DNA of 64,000 nucleotides, taken from the NCBI GenBank assembly GCA_018136815.1, contig CM030945.1, positions 2,277,789-2,341,788 of the forward strand, given 5' to 3'. Source of the DNA: Isochrysis galbana (taxonomy: Eukaryota; Haptophyta; Isochrysidales; Isochrysidaceae). The notes beneath the pieces are model-generated. The model did no database searches and was not told where the DNA came from. It was given only the letters and a program-made list of their open reading frames with translations. The position numbers were made by a program, and so were the translations under genes. Shown one piece after another: positions 18,031 to 26,690 of the stretch (position 1 is its first letter; every line of letters begins with the position of its first letter).

Positions 18031-20886
18031 ATGCGGCGACTTCGCGCGGAGGCCTTCAGCGACTCGGCCTCAGAGGCTGGGGAGGAGGAAGTGATGGTGA
18101 TGGAAGGGCCGGATGGAGACTCGGACCATGAGCTTCCCATGGCTGAGGAAGCCCCACCTCCACCTCGACCTCGCGGCCGGCCAAAGAAAGCAGCGAGGCC
18201 AGCTGCAGCCGAGGCGATGCGGAATGGCGCAGGCGCGCCACAAGCAAAGCGCGGTCGTCCACGCGGCAAGGGAAGGGCATCGCCAGCCGCATCTCCTCCA
18301 TCGGGCCCACGCAAGCGCCGGCGCAGTGACATCTTCTCGCCTGCTGAGGCAGCAGCTCACGACCGCCAGGAAGCAAAGCAGCTGCGCGAGCTGAAGGCGC
18401 GCATCGAGGCTGCGACTGCGAGCGCAGCCTTCGACGTGTTCTCCACCGTGGACGTCCGTGAGCTCGCCAACTCCATCGCGATGAAGACGCAGTCAAAGTG
18501 CTGCTCGGCCGAGTTCATCCCGGTGGCTCCTGAGTCGAAGATGGCCATTCACTCGGTGATGCTCCCGTTCATGTGCTCAGTGTGTGGGGACATGATCAAC
18601 ATCAAGACGGGCAAGGCATGCCGTATCAATCTCGACGTGGACTCGGGCTCGGAGGGAATGGATGAGGATGGCGATGGGCTGACTAAGAATGATCGGCGGA
18701 AGCAAAAGCGGAGGAAGCAAACCAACTCTCGACCGGAGTACATCGTGATGAAGGTTCTTGGGTGCCTGCTCGCAGGGCAGATGTATTCGGACTACGCAAC
18801 TGTGGCGATCGCGCAAGGGGAGCAAGTGATGTCGCATAACACCTTCGACCGATACCTTAGCAAGCTCCTACCGTGGATCGAGAAGCTGCAGAAGGAGATG
18901 CTTGAGTTGGTGCGCTACTTGGTCGTACGATACGGTTCAATCGAACAGCTCGTCCTCACGAACGACATGTTCTGGCTCACACGTGGACGCAACTCGCTCA
19001 ATGGCTCAGGCACAATGTGTGACCTCGACTCCGGGGGCATCCTCGCGTATCGGCACTACTGCATTGGCACGGACATGCTCAGTGGTAAGGGCGGTTTTGA
19101 GTTCACTCCGAAGGCCATGGACGCCATCGGCTGCGGCGAGATGCTGGATGACATAGTCGACTGGTTCGAGAAAGGCGATCTCGACGCCCTCATTGACAAG
19201 TACAACCTGCGTGTTCGTCCTTCCCTCGACGGTATCGTGCTCGACGGTGACGCCTCAACGAACTTGTTGATCCCGCTAGTGCTTGCCAAGGCGAAGCAAA
19301 CCACCGGCCGCACGAACTACTGTTCCCAACTTCGCGTTTTCGACTGCTCCAACCACTTGGGCAAGAACGCAGGCGCAAAGGCGTTCGAGGTTGGACATCG
19401 CCTTCATAAGACGTGCAGTTGCAAGGACCGTATCACTCAGCTAGGCGAAGTGGACAAGCGGCAGCCCAAAGACCATCGCGGTCTGAATGTGCAGGCTCAC
19501 CCTCTTGTCAAATCATGGCAGCGATCTACATCGGCAGCTTTGCGCAGCGCGAAGGACTGGCGCGCGAAAGCGGAGACCGAGGCTCGGACTGCGAGGGAAG
19601 CAGCAGCCGCGGCAGGCACAGAGCAATCTCCGGACATGCAGTCTCCGTTACCATCAATGTCGTCCCTTGCAGTCCAAGGGATCGAAGAAATGGTGAATCA
19701 CCTTAGCAATATCCACGAGGGGAAGGGCTTCCTCACCGGCAAGCTACGGACTTGCCGCTTGCATGACCTGACATTGCCAAACGGTGAGCCATACGTGTCC
19801 CGGCAGTGGAATGATTGTGCAGACTTCCGGGCCGAAATGGAGGCGTGGCTCAAGACTAAGTTCTTTAACAATATCGATGGTGTGATTCACCCGGAGCGTG
19901 GCGCAATGTGCCAGAATGCCTCAGAGCGCGTCGGCACCGTTGCACTGCATTACAGAACCAAGGAGAAGCAGCTGAGGCCCACACACTACGTTTGCTCCAC
20001 TGGTCTCGCTATGGCACACGTGCAGAACGTTTGCATCCACAAATTTCGCAGGCAGCTCTTGTTGAAAGGTGAGACAGACGACAGGATCGAGGCCTTCGGG
20101 ACGATGGAGTCGCGCCTCTTCGAGCTCGTTGGCCTGCAGAGTAGGCCTGCGCAGCGCGCGCAGTGGATGCAGCGAGTGTCTGTCAGAGCGAAACGCAGCA
20201 TGTTCCGGAAAACAGTAGAGTACAAACGGAAGCGTAGCCAACAGCGCAAATCTCTCACTGAGAAACGCCAAAACTATAAGACCGATCATCGCTACAAGTA
20301 CAAGGGCGACACCGGTGGCAAGTCCCGTTCGACTTCTGGAGCGCAGGGTAAAGGTGTGGTAGGAGCGTGTACGTGCACCGCCACGTGCCAACGTGGCTGC
20401 CCTTGCCGGGAAGCCGCCACAATGTGCACCAACCTGTGCCATGCAAAGTCGACAAGGTGCCGCAACCTCCTCAACGGGGGAAGTCTAGTAGGGGAGGATG
20501 CCGACATATCAGGTGCCGGGTCGTCCCAAGATCACGCGGCTGCAGCGCACGGCATGGTTTGCAGCGGTGCAACCGGTTGGCATCCACAGCAGCGCGTCCC
20601 ACCGGCTGAGACAGAGGATCTGACCGATCGGACGGTGATGTGCTATTGGGATGGAGCTGGGTGGCTGCAAGGCACCATCCTCGAAGCAAATATGGACGAC
20701 ACTGAGCTAGATGGCGAGGACGTCGCAAACTGGCTGGTGTACTATGACGTTGATGACACAACGGCCGCGCATTACCTGTCGCACGATTCGTACTTCACCA
20801 CAGCGGCGGACGACGACTCACTGTCATCCGTGGAGCACGGTGCTTGGTACCTGTTGCTTGATGAGTGCGAAGAGTGCGTGTTCTAG
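18031..20886 (+). CDS. AT-hook / Mutator-like DDE / CXC / Tudor-like protein
   Basis: Starting at 18031 the frame gives 951 residues without introns. Visible modules: two AT-hooks (residues ~46-57 'RPRGRPKK' and ~73-81 'KRGRPRGK'); a probable zinc site (CC at ~157, CSVC at ~182); and a central region with 'LTNDMFWLTRG' (~309), 'VLDGDASTN' (~403) and 'FDCSNHLGKNAG' (~438). These three resemble the spaced D..DxD..C-x-H-like blocks of Mutator-type transposases. A cysteine-rich CXC motif of the tesmin/TSO1 kind follows (~778-815, 'CTCTATCQRGCPC'), and a Tudor-like C-terminus with 'CYWDGAGWLQGTI' and 'WLVYYDVDD' (~869-900). It is plausibly a transposase or a domesticated one acting on chromatin. 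It could alternatively be a CXC-type chromatin regulator. An upstream in-frame ATG at 17950 would add a Pro/Phe-rich leader and was judged less likely. Confidence 0.65.
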   Translation: MRRLRAEAFSDSASEAGEEEVMVMEGPDGDSDHELPMAEEAPPPPRPRGRPKKAARPAAAEAMRNGAGAPQAKRGRPRGKGRASPAASPPSGPRKRRRSDIFSPAEAAAHDRQEAKQLRELKARIEAATASAAFDVFSTVDVRELANSIAMKTQSKCCSAEFIPVAPESKMAIHSVMLPFMCSVCGDMINIKTGKACRINLDVDSGSEGMDEDGDGLTKNDRRKQKRRKQTNSRPEYIVMKVLGCLLAGQMYSDYATVAIAQGEQVMSHNTFDRYLSKLLPWIEKLQKEMLELVRYLVVRYGSIEQLVLTNDMFWLTRGRNSLNGSGTMCDLDSGGILAYRHYCIGTDMLSGKGGFEFTPKAMDAIGCGEMLDDIVDWFEKGDLDALIDKYNLRVRPSLDGIVLDGDASTNLLIPLVLAKAKQTTGRTNYCSQLRVFDCSNHLGKNAGAKAFEVGHRLHKTCSCKDRITQLGEVDKRQPKDHRGLNVQAHPLVKSWQRSTSAALRSAKDWRAKAETEARTAREAAAAAGTEQSPDMQSPLPSMSSLAVQGIEEMVNHLSNIHEGKGFLTGKLRTCRLHDLTLPNGEPYVSRQWNDCADFRAEMEAWLKTKFFNNIDGVIHPERGAMCQNASERVGTVALHYRTKEKQLRPTHYVCSTGLAMAHVQNVCIHKFRRQLLLKGETDDRIEAFGTMESRLFELVGLQSRPAQRAQWMQRVSVRAKRSMFRKTVEYKRKRSQQRKSLTEKRQNYKTDHRYKYKGDTGGKSRSTSGAQGKGVVGACTCTATCQRGCPCREAATMCTNLCHAKSTRCRNLLNGGSLVGEDADISGAGSSQDHAAAAHGMVCSGATGWHPQQRVPPAETEDLTDRTVMCYWDGAGWLQGTILEANMDDTELDGEDVANWLVYYDVDDTTAAHYLSHDSYFTTAADDDSLSSVEHGAWYLLLDECEECVF

Positions 20887-20898
20887 TCGCAGGTTGTG

Positions 20899-21440
20899 TT
20901 GGGGCTCCATGCACGGGCGTGGCTTGCTGTGCATAGCCTCCTAGAGTCCGCGCTTGGCGTCGGAGTTGAATATCGCCGGATATCAGCATAAGCATGCGCA
21001 AGGAGTGTCCGTGCCGTACGTGTTGGTGTGAGCGCTGAGGTTGGTTTCAAGAGCTGTGAGTAGGCTCATATGGAAGATCAGAGTAAATGCTCTCTAGCTC
21101 ATATTTTTTGGTGTATTTTACAGGCCCTCCCGGAGACTTAAAGGCGTCTAAGTCCAAAAAATACCCATTGCTGTCTTTTCTCAAGTTACCGTGGCTCAAA
21201 AGACGGATTGCAAGTCCCTAAAATTCACCAGAAAATATGAGGTAGAGAGCATTTACTCTGATCTTCCATATGAGCCTACTCACAGCTCTTGAAACCAACC
21301 TCAGCGCTCACACCAACACGTACGGCACGGACACTCCTTGCGCATGCTTATGCTGATATCCGGCGATATTCAACTCCGACGCCAAGCGCGGACTCTAGGA
21401 GGCTATGCACAGCAAGCCACGCCCGTGCATGGAGCCCCAA
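20899..21440. repeat. Large inverted repeat, arms ~220 bp
   Basis: The left arm 20899-21118 is the reverse complement of the right arm 21220-21440, separated by ~100 bp of unique sequence. The outer ~170 bp of each arm match almost perfectly (ends 'ttggggctccatgcacgggc' and its complement). The inner ~40 bp show several mismatches. The arm starts 13 bp after the stop codon of the CXC/DDE-like gene. Long terminal inverted repeats are typical of Mutator-like transposons, so this could be a foldback element or two abutting termini. Mismatches argue against a simple assembly mirror artefact. I found no third copy upstream of the gene. Confidence 0.85.
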
Positions 21441-22143
21441 GGCAATCTGGACGAATCTGCATGCGCCTCGTAGCCGGGGAGCGCCGCTCCTGCCCGCCAC
21501 CACCTCGAATTCTGCCGCCTCGCATGCAGACGTTCAACACCAACGTTGAGAGCCCGCCAGAATGGCCGCCAGAACGCGGCACCTGCGGCCATCATTGCGC
21601 GCCCAGCGGCACGAGAGTTGCCCCACATATCGGTGTTGCCGACCTGCCCCGCTTCTGCGCCCAAGAGGCCGCGCATATGCCCACCAGACCCGCCTTGCGC
21701 TCGCTCCTCGCTGCCACGCTGGCGGCGAGGAGAGGGGTGGGGGAGGAGGCCCACCCTCGGCGATCGCGACAATGGGAGGAACCAGCCATCCGGGCCCGAT
21801 CATGGCCCAGGTGGATGGCTCTCCACAGCCGCGGCCCAGCGGCCCTTCTGCTAAGGGTTGCGGAGCCATAGCCCCAGAGGAGCGGGCCCGTGCCAGCGCG
21901 GCCGCCGCCCATGGGATCGGCCGTAGAAGCCCCGCCGATAGTTGTACCTACCACCTTAAATCAAGGATTTCCGCTTAAAGCAAGGGCGCAAGGGCGGCGA
22001 GGCGAGCAGCAGACGGAGCCGTTCATGGGCAGTGAAAAGTAAAGGACAGCTTACATTTTTCTTGATGTGTCGAAATTTGCCGAATATCCAGTAGAGCTAG
22101 TGCGAGGAAAGGCGGGGGAGGCGTCGGCGCGGTCGGCGGGACG
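21441..22143. other. GC-rich spacer, no gene recognised
   Basis: Several overlapping short frames exist, all arginine/proline/alanine-rich, and none shows a domain. The last ~180 bases (21960-22143) are the upstream flank of the SAXO-like gene. Confidence 0.45.
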
Positions 22144-23749
22144 ATGGCGTCACAGCAGACTCCACTGCATCCGCAGAGGCTCAACTTTGGCTCGACGCCC
22201 GTCGTGCAGGAGCCAGCACCGCGCCACGTCTACACATTTGAAGAGGCGCAGCAGCGCCGGTCGCCCGCCAACCAGGCCTTGCCGCCAACCTCAGCACCAC
22301 AGCCGGCGCAAGGGGCAGGCCTCCTGCAGACTCCCGCGTTTGGCCATCAGCTCTCCACTGCCGGCAAGGAGATTCGCCTGTGGGACCCCAGTCTTACGCC
22401 CCTCAACGCGCGGACCCTCAATCAGGACACCTATGTTGCTCACCCAATCCAGCCGATGGCGACCCCTCCCCGTGCGGAGTACGTTCCGAGTGAAGCACGG
22501 TGTGATGGCACGACGACGACCAAATCGGATTATCGCGCGTGGCCTTTGCAACCTCCACCCGCGAAGCCGCCGCCGCCGCCACCGCCTGCTCACGTGCCAT
22601 TCACGGCGACCACGTCGTACAAGGATAACTTCAAGGCACCTCCCATGGGGCCGCCGCCAGCCCTACCAGCTCGGGCCCAGTACACTCCAAGCACTGCAAA
22701 GCTGGAGAGCACCACCTCATACGCCGCGGATTACCGCGCCTGGCCCGTTCAACCACCAGTAATGGCACCCGCTCCCCCACCAGCGCCACCCCCAGTACGC
22801 TTTGAGGGCGTGTCTGAGGCGAAGGCACAGTATGGCCCCAAGCCCCTCGCTCCAATGTCGACACCGGCGCGTGTGCCATATGTGCCAAGTGAAGCTCGTT
22901 GCGAGGGCGTCACGACCACTCGGTCCGACTACCGCGCATGGCCGGTGCAACCACCGCCACCAAGGCCAGCCACTCCAGCGCCACCACCTCCCGTGCGGTT
23001 CGAAGGCGTGTCCGAAATGAAGGCACAGTACGCCCCGAAGCCACTTGGGCCGCCTGTTGTGCCGATGCGCACGCCATATGTGCCGAGTAGCGCGAGATGC
23101 GAGAGTGAGACGGAAGCTCGCAGCGCCTATCGTGCCATCCAGCTGCCGGAGCACATCCCGCTCGCCCTCGGGGTCCAAACTCAAGGAGGAGAGTTCCACC
23201 AACTGATAGCACGTGGGGCCTTGCCGCCAGCTAAAGGAAGTGCTGTCTTCACAACATGTGAGGACAATCAAACTGAGGTAAGTACACCCTTTGCTACCCA
23301 GATTATTCGGGTGCTTTTCTCATCTAGCTCATTTATGCCTGGGTACCTGCCCCAGGCATGTGCAGACTCGCACCCCCAAGGTGCAACAGTAACCCTCGCG
23401 CCAACCACAAAGTTCCATGAGCTCCATAAGTTGTGCTGTTTTCGATATCTCCTCATACACTGAAGCACCTATGCTTCCTGTACAGGTTGCCATCAAGGTG
23501 ATAGGTTTCGATGGCGCCGAGAGGCATGTTCTCGGTCGCTTCGAGTTGGTAGGCATCGCACCCGGTCGTGTTGGGTCCGCTCAAGTGCAGATCAGCTTCA
23601 GCCTAAGCGACGATGGTGGACTGCATGTCACTGCCTCGGATCGCACTGGTGGTGCAGGCTCGCGAGGCATCTATATTCGAGATCAAAGCCTGACGCCAAC
23701 CAGCAATGCGCCCGTCAGCCGCACAGTAGGCGCCATTGGATACCGCTGA
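22144..23749 (+). CDS. SAXO-like microtubule protein fused to an Hsp70 substrate-binding beta domain
   Basis: Exon 1 is 22144-23277 (378 codons) and exon 2 is 23486-23749 (87 codons plus stop). They are joined across a GT-AG intron in phase 0, giving 465 residues. Residues ~90-335 carry tandem SAXO/MAP6-type Mn units, with alternating 'YVPSEARCEG' and 'SDYRAWPVQPP' or 'FEGVSEAKAQYGPKPL' separated by proline-rich linkers. SAXO proteins bind and stabilise axonemal and other stable microtubules. From ~337 on, the sequence changes to an Hsp70 peptide-binding beta-sandwich: 'IPLALGVQTQGGEF', 'LPPAKGSAVFTT', 'NQTEVAIKV', 'LGRFELVGIAPG', 'VQISFSLSDDGGLHVTASDR'. No ATPase domain and no helical lid are present. 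The intron falls inside the Hsp70-like domain, so the fusion is not simply read-through of two exon sets. The protein probably acts on ciliary microtubules. The role of the beta domain is unknown. Confidence 0.75.
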
Positions 23750-24126
23750 CAATGAGGTTTTGGTGTCGCAACTCCCTGAGCGATGAGGCAAAGACAGTGG
23801 CCGGGCATGCTCAATGTTGCTACACCGTTGTGCCATCCGCAAAAGAACGTAGTGTGTGGATCTCATAGGCCCTCGGTTGCTGCGTCAGAGTCGCGTCAAA
23901 AGCGGACGGCTAGTTTCTATTTCACGGGCGCAACCAATTATAGCATCATCCCCATCCAAATATCTCATCAACATACCAGCTCGTGAATAATACCATTCGG
24001 CGCCATGAGGGAGGGGTACGTGGGAATAATGTCCAAGTTAGGGGTTAATAAAAATTATATACATAAATAGACGGGAGGGTGTAACAAAAAAAGGGAACCT
24101 CGAGTTGCACCTTCTCGTTCGCATCG
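23750..24126. other. 3' flank of the SAXO-Hsp70 gene
   Basis: This is AT-richer, non-coding sequence, probably containing the 3' UTR and polyadenylation region ('aataaaaattat' near 24047). It ends where LINE sequence begins at ~24131. No gene is visible. Confidence 0.45.
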
Positions 24127-24130
24127 TCGG

Positions 24131-24850
24131 ATAAAAAAACCTTTTTAATATTCTCGCCGCGCGCGCGGCTCTGCCGAGTTACTTAGCAGCCACGCCCGCG
24201 TCCCTTAACACCTCATCTCACTTGCCTTGCGGCTCGTCCCCTCGTGCTCTACCTAGGGGCTCAGTGTTTGAGGTTTCCAGTGGCAGGCGGCGTGTTCCGA
24301 TCCCTGATGGACGACTCCTCGGCCATCTCTTGCGCCATCGGGCGGTCGGTCGTCGTGCGTGATTCGCGTGGTGAGTGGTGATTTTCACGTTAAACTTTGG
24401 GTTTGGTTTTGGGGTGTTGTGGCTTGAGAAGGCGTTGTTGCCGGGTCGTGTTGGTTGGGCGTGCGTCGGTGGATTAGGCTAGTCTCCCTGCCATATCCAG
24501 TGCTTGTGCCACTAGAGCCAGGTTATTGTTCATCACGAGGGCGCCTCTGGCGTTCGTTTTGAAGATCGGGGCACTGAGTTCGCGTGCGTCCTTAATTTTC
24601 GGCTTCCTGCCTCTGGAGGCTTGGCTCGTCCTCGCTGTCGAGTTTTGTTGGAGGATTCCAGTCCTCGCACGAGGGTTGTGAATCTGGTCAGAGTGCGTTC
24701 GATTACCGGGTATGCGGATGAGTTTTTCCCTCTTCCTCCTTTGCCGAAAGCGGAACTTTTGCCTTTTCCGCGGTTTGCGGTTTGCCCTTTGGTGCGTGAG
24801 CCGGCGTGAGATGCAAAGCAGCTATCCAGTCATGTATAGTGACGGAGTGA
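24131..24850 (-). mobile_element. LINE 3' part, minus strand, 5'-truncated
   Basis: On the minus strand the segment ends in GGCGAGAATATTAAAAAGG plus seven T's (24131-24160 on plus). 24230-24310 matches the 3' UTR at 3300-3420 reversed, and 24490-24680 matches 29300-29450 ('gttattgttcatcacgaggg' versus 'gttgtcgttcactatcagct'). No reverse transcriptase remains. The left flank adjoins the SAXO gene and the right flank adjoins Ty3/gypsy sequence. Confidence 0.65.
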
Positions 24851-24852
24851 TC

Positions 24853-25229
24853 CGCGGGGCTCGGCTGAATATCTCGGCCACGTTGTTTCGCGTGAAGGTC
24901 TTCGGATGGATCCCAAGAAAGTGGAAGCCGTCTCGAAAATCGACCCTACCCAAATCAACTCGATCGAAGCCGTCCGTTCTTTCCTTGGACTGTGTTCGTA
25001 TTACCGCCGTTTTATACGTCGTTTTGCGATCCGGGCAGCGCCGTTAACCGCTCTCACGCGGAAAGGGTGCGATGTCCCGGTCGAGTCGCAAACAGAAGCC
25101 TGTCGCCAGGCTATCGAAGATCTCAAGCAAGCTATCTGTGAAGAACCCGTACTTGCACCTCCTCGAGACGACCGTCCTTTCCTCGTTAAGACCGACGGTC
25201 TCGCGGGACGCTCGATCCTAGCAGGGGGG
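24853..25229 (+). pseudogene. Ty3/gypsy pol fragment (RT thumb to RNase H) with polypurine tract
   Basis: 24861-25199 is nearly identical to 41751-42090 of the plus-strand Ty3/gypsy element. It covers the RT connection 'YYRRF..RFAIRAAPLTAL' and the start of RNase H 'PRDDRPFLVKTDG'. At 25199 homology jumps directly to 'gatcctagcagggggg' (polypurine tract) and the LTR, so everything from RNase H to the chromodomain is deleted. The fragment cannot encode a functional protein. Confidence 0.85.
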
Positions 25230-26062
25230 TGTCGCATTCGCGAATCGACACTCGTAAGGCTTCTCTTCGTCGTTCGGTATTATCGTTAAAATTCTCTCGT
25301 TCTCGTCCTCGGTCAAAAGCTTCGCTTGGACGCATAGGATCTTGGGTTATGGAGCGCCCTCTCTCTTACTCTCGAAGAGAAGGGAAGTTTCCCCACCTTT
25401 CACCTTTCTCCCTCCTAGGCGCCTCGCAAATAGGTTTAATTCGCTATCTTCCCCGCGCTTCTCTATCTACTTCAGTGATTGCAATCAGGTTTAACTTCGC
25501 ATCTCCCCCTTAGGCACACCGCACTTCTTTCGTCTTATTCGATAGGTCTCTTGGAATCCTGTGCGGCAGGATTGCCCTCGTTTCCGTTATGGTGCGATCC
25601 CCCTTCCAGACGGGATCGCCGACAGATCGCCTTCTGATCGTCGTCCGTCGTCGTCTGGCCGGAGTGTTTGGGTTTGATTTCAGTCGAGTTGTGTGAGAAA
25701 GTCGTGGGGCGAGAGTCGGGGTGTTTTCCTGGGTGTCTCTGTCCGTCGTCCTGTCGTCAGTCGTCATTCGTCGCTCTCGCTCTCGTCGCTCTCGCTCTCG
25801 TAACACTCATACCCTACAGCCTCGCCTCTCCTCGCCAGCCCCTGCCATCACAGCCCTCCTCACACTCACCCTCGCCTCTCGCCGCTCGCTCGATGTCGCT
25901 CTCGCCGCCGTCCTCGCCCTCGCTCAAGCCCGCCTGCCCGCCTTCCTCTGCTGACGGGCTTCAGCCCGTCAGCACCTCTGAAGTGGCCTCCCTCGCCGCG
26001 CCTGCCGCCGGCTTTGCCCCTTCCTCATTGCCCTCAGGCCTATGGGCCATCCCAATTCGTCA
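25230..26062 (+). mobile_element. Ty3/gypsy LTR (833 bp), plus orientation
   Basis: It begins 'tgtcgcattcgcgaatcgac' right after the polypurine tract and ends 'ccatcccaattcgtca', giving TG...CA ends that match the LTRs at 49687-50806 and 61869-62983 in reverse orientation. It is ~280 bp shorter than those, through internal deletions and divergence. It retains the conserved 3' portion with the 'cctcctgcccctgccatcac'-like and 'cagcccgtcagc' segments. It lies ~630 bp upstream of the FCP1-like start codon in the same orientation and could influence transcription there. Confidence 0.85.
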
Positions 26063-26690
26063 GACAGATAAAGGCGGGAAACTCTGCCCTTTGTCTTTTC
26101 AATATATATACGATATAACTCATATCAATACAGTATACACGAGGGCTCTCCGCTGGAATCGCGTTCGGGCGACAAGCTCGAAGCTCGCGGCATTCACTTA
26201 AACAGCACGATTTATCCAATATCGCGGGGTTTGCACAACGTGTCGAGATGAAGCGGAGCGGAGGGACGGGAGGGCGATCTCGCCCTCGCCAGGGGGGGAG
26301 GGGGGCTGAGAGTCCCGGAGGGGTGGGGAAGAGAGCGGAACGCCAGACATTTACCAATGTCAGATTTTTGGCAACGAGGGGTACGTTCCCCTCCCTTCAC
26401 TCGGAGTAGATCTGACACATACTACAAAACCCTCGCTCTGAGGTCAGAGTCAAACACTTCCCGCCAGCCCGCCCGCTCGCTCGCTCCTCGGCGTGGGGTG
26501 TTGCCCGTGTGGGCGCTCTTCCCTCTGCCCTTCCTCGCTTCCTCGCTCGCCTCCCACTACACGCTCCTCGTCTTTCGCACTCTTCCCTACCGCGCTGCTC
26601 CTCTTGCGCGAGAATAGGCGTATCTCCCTTGTTGCGGCGCACATCGCCGGCCGACCGCACCCCAAACCTCCTCCCTGCCCGTGCCACTGA
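26063..26690. promoter_or_regulatory. Upstream region of the FCP1-like gene
   Basis: This interval between the LTR end and the FCP1-like start codon contains an AT-rich box 'caatatatatacgatataac' (26099-26118) embedded in otherwise GC-rich DNA. It also has a G-run at 26290-26310 and C/T-rich tracts at 26460-26620. The AT box could be a TATA-like element, but the distance to the ATG (~570 bp) makes this speculative. Confidence 0.25.

Noticed and set aside
20899-21440. Assembly mirror artefact explaining the inverted repeat
   Set aside because: The arms differ at several inner positions and the centre is unique, which a simple mirrored read would not give.
22291-22593. Minus-strand frames opposite the SAXO repeats
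   Set aside because: Arg/Gly-rich shadows of the proline-rich repeats on the plus strand.
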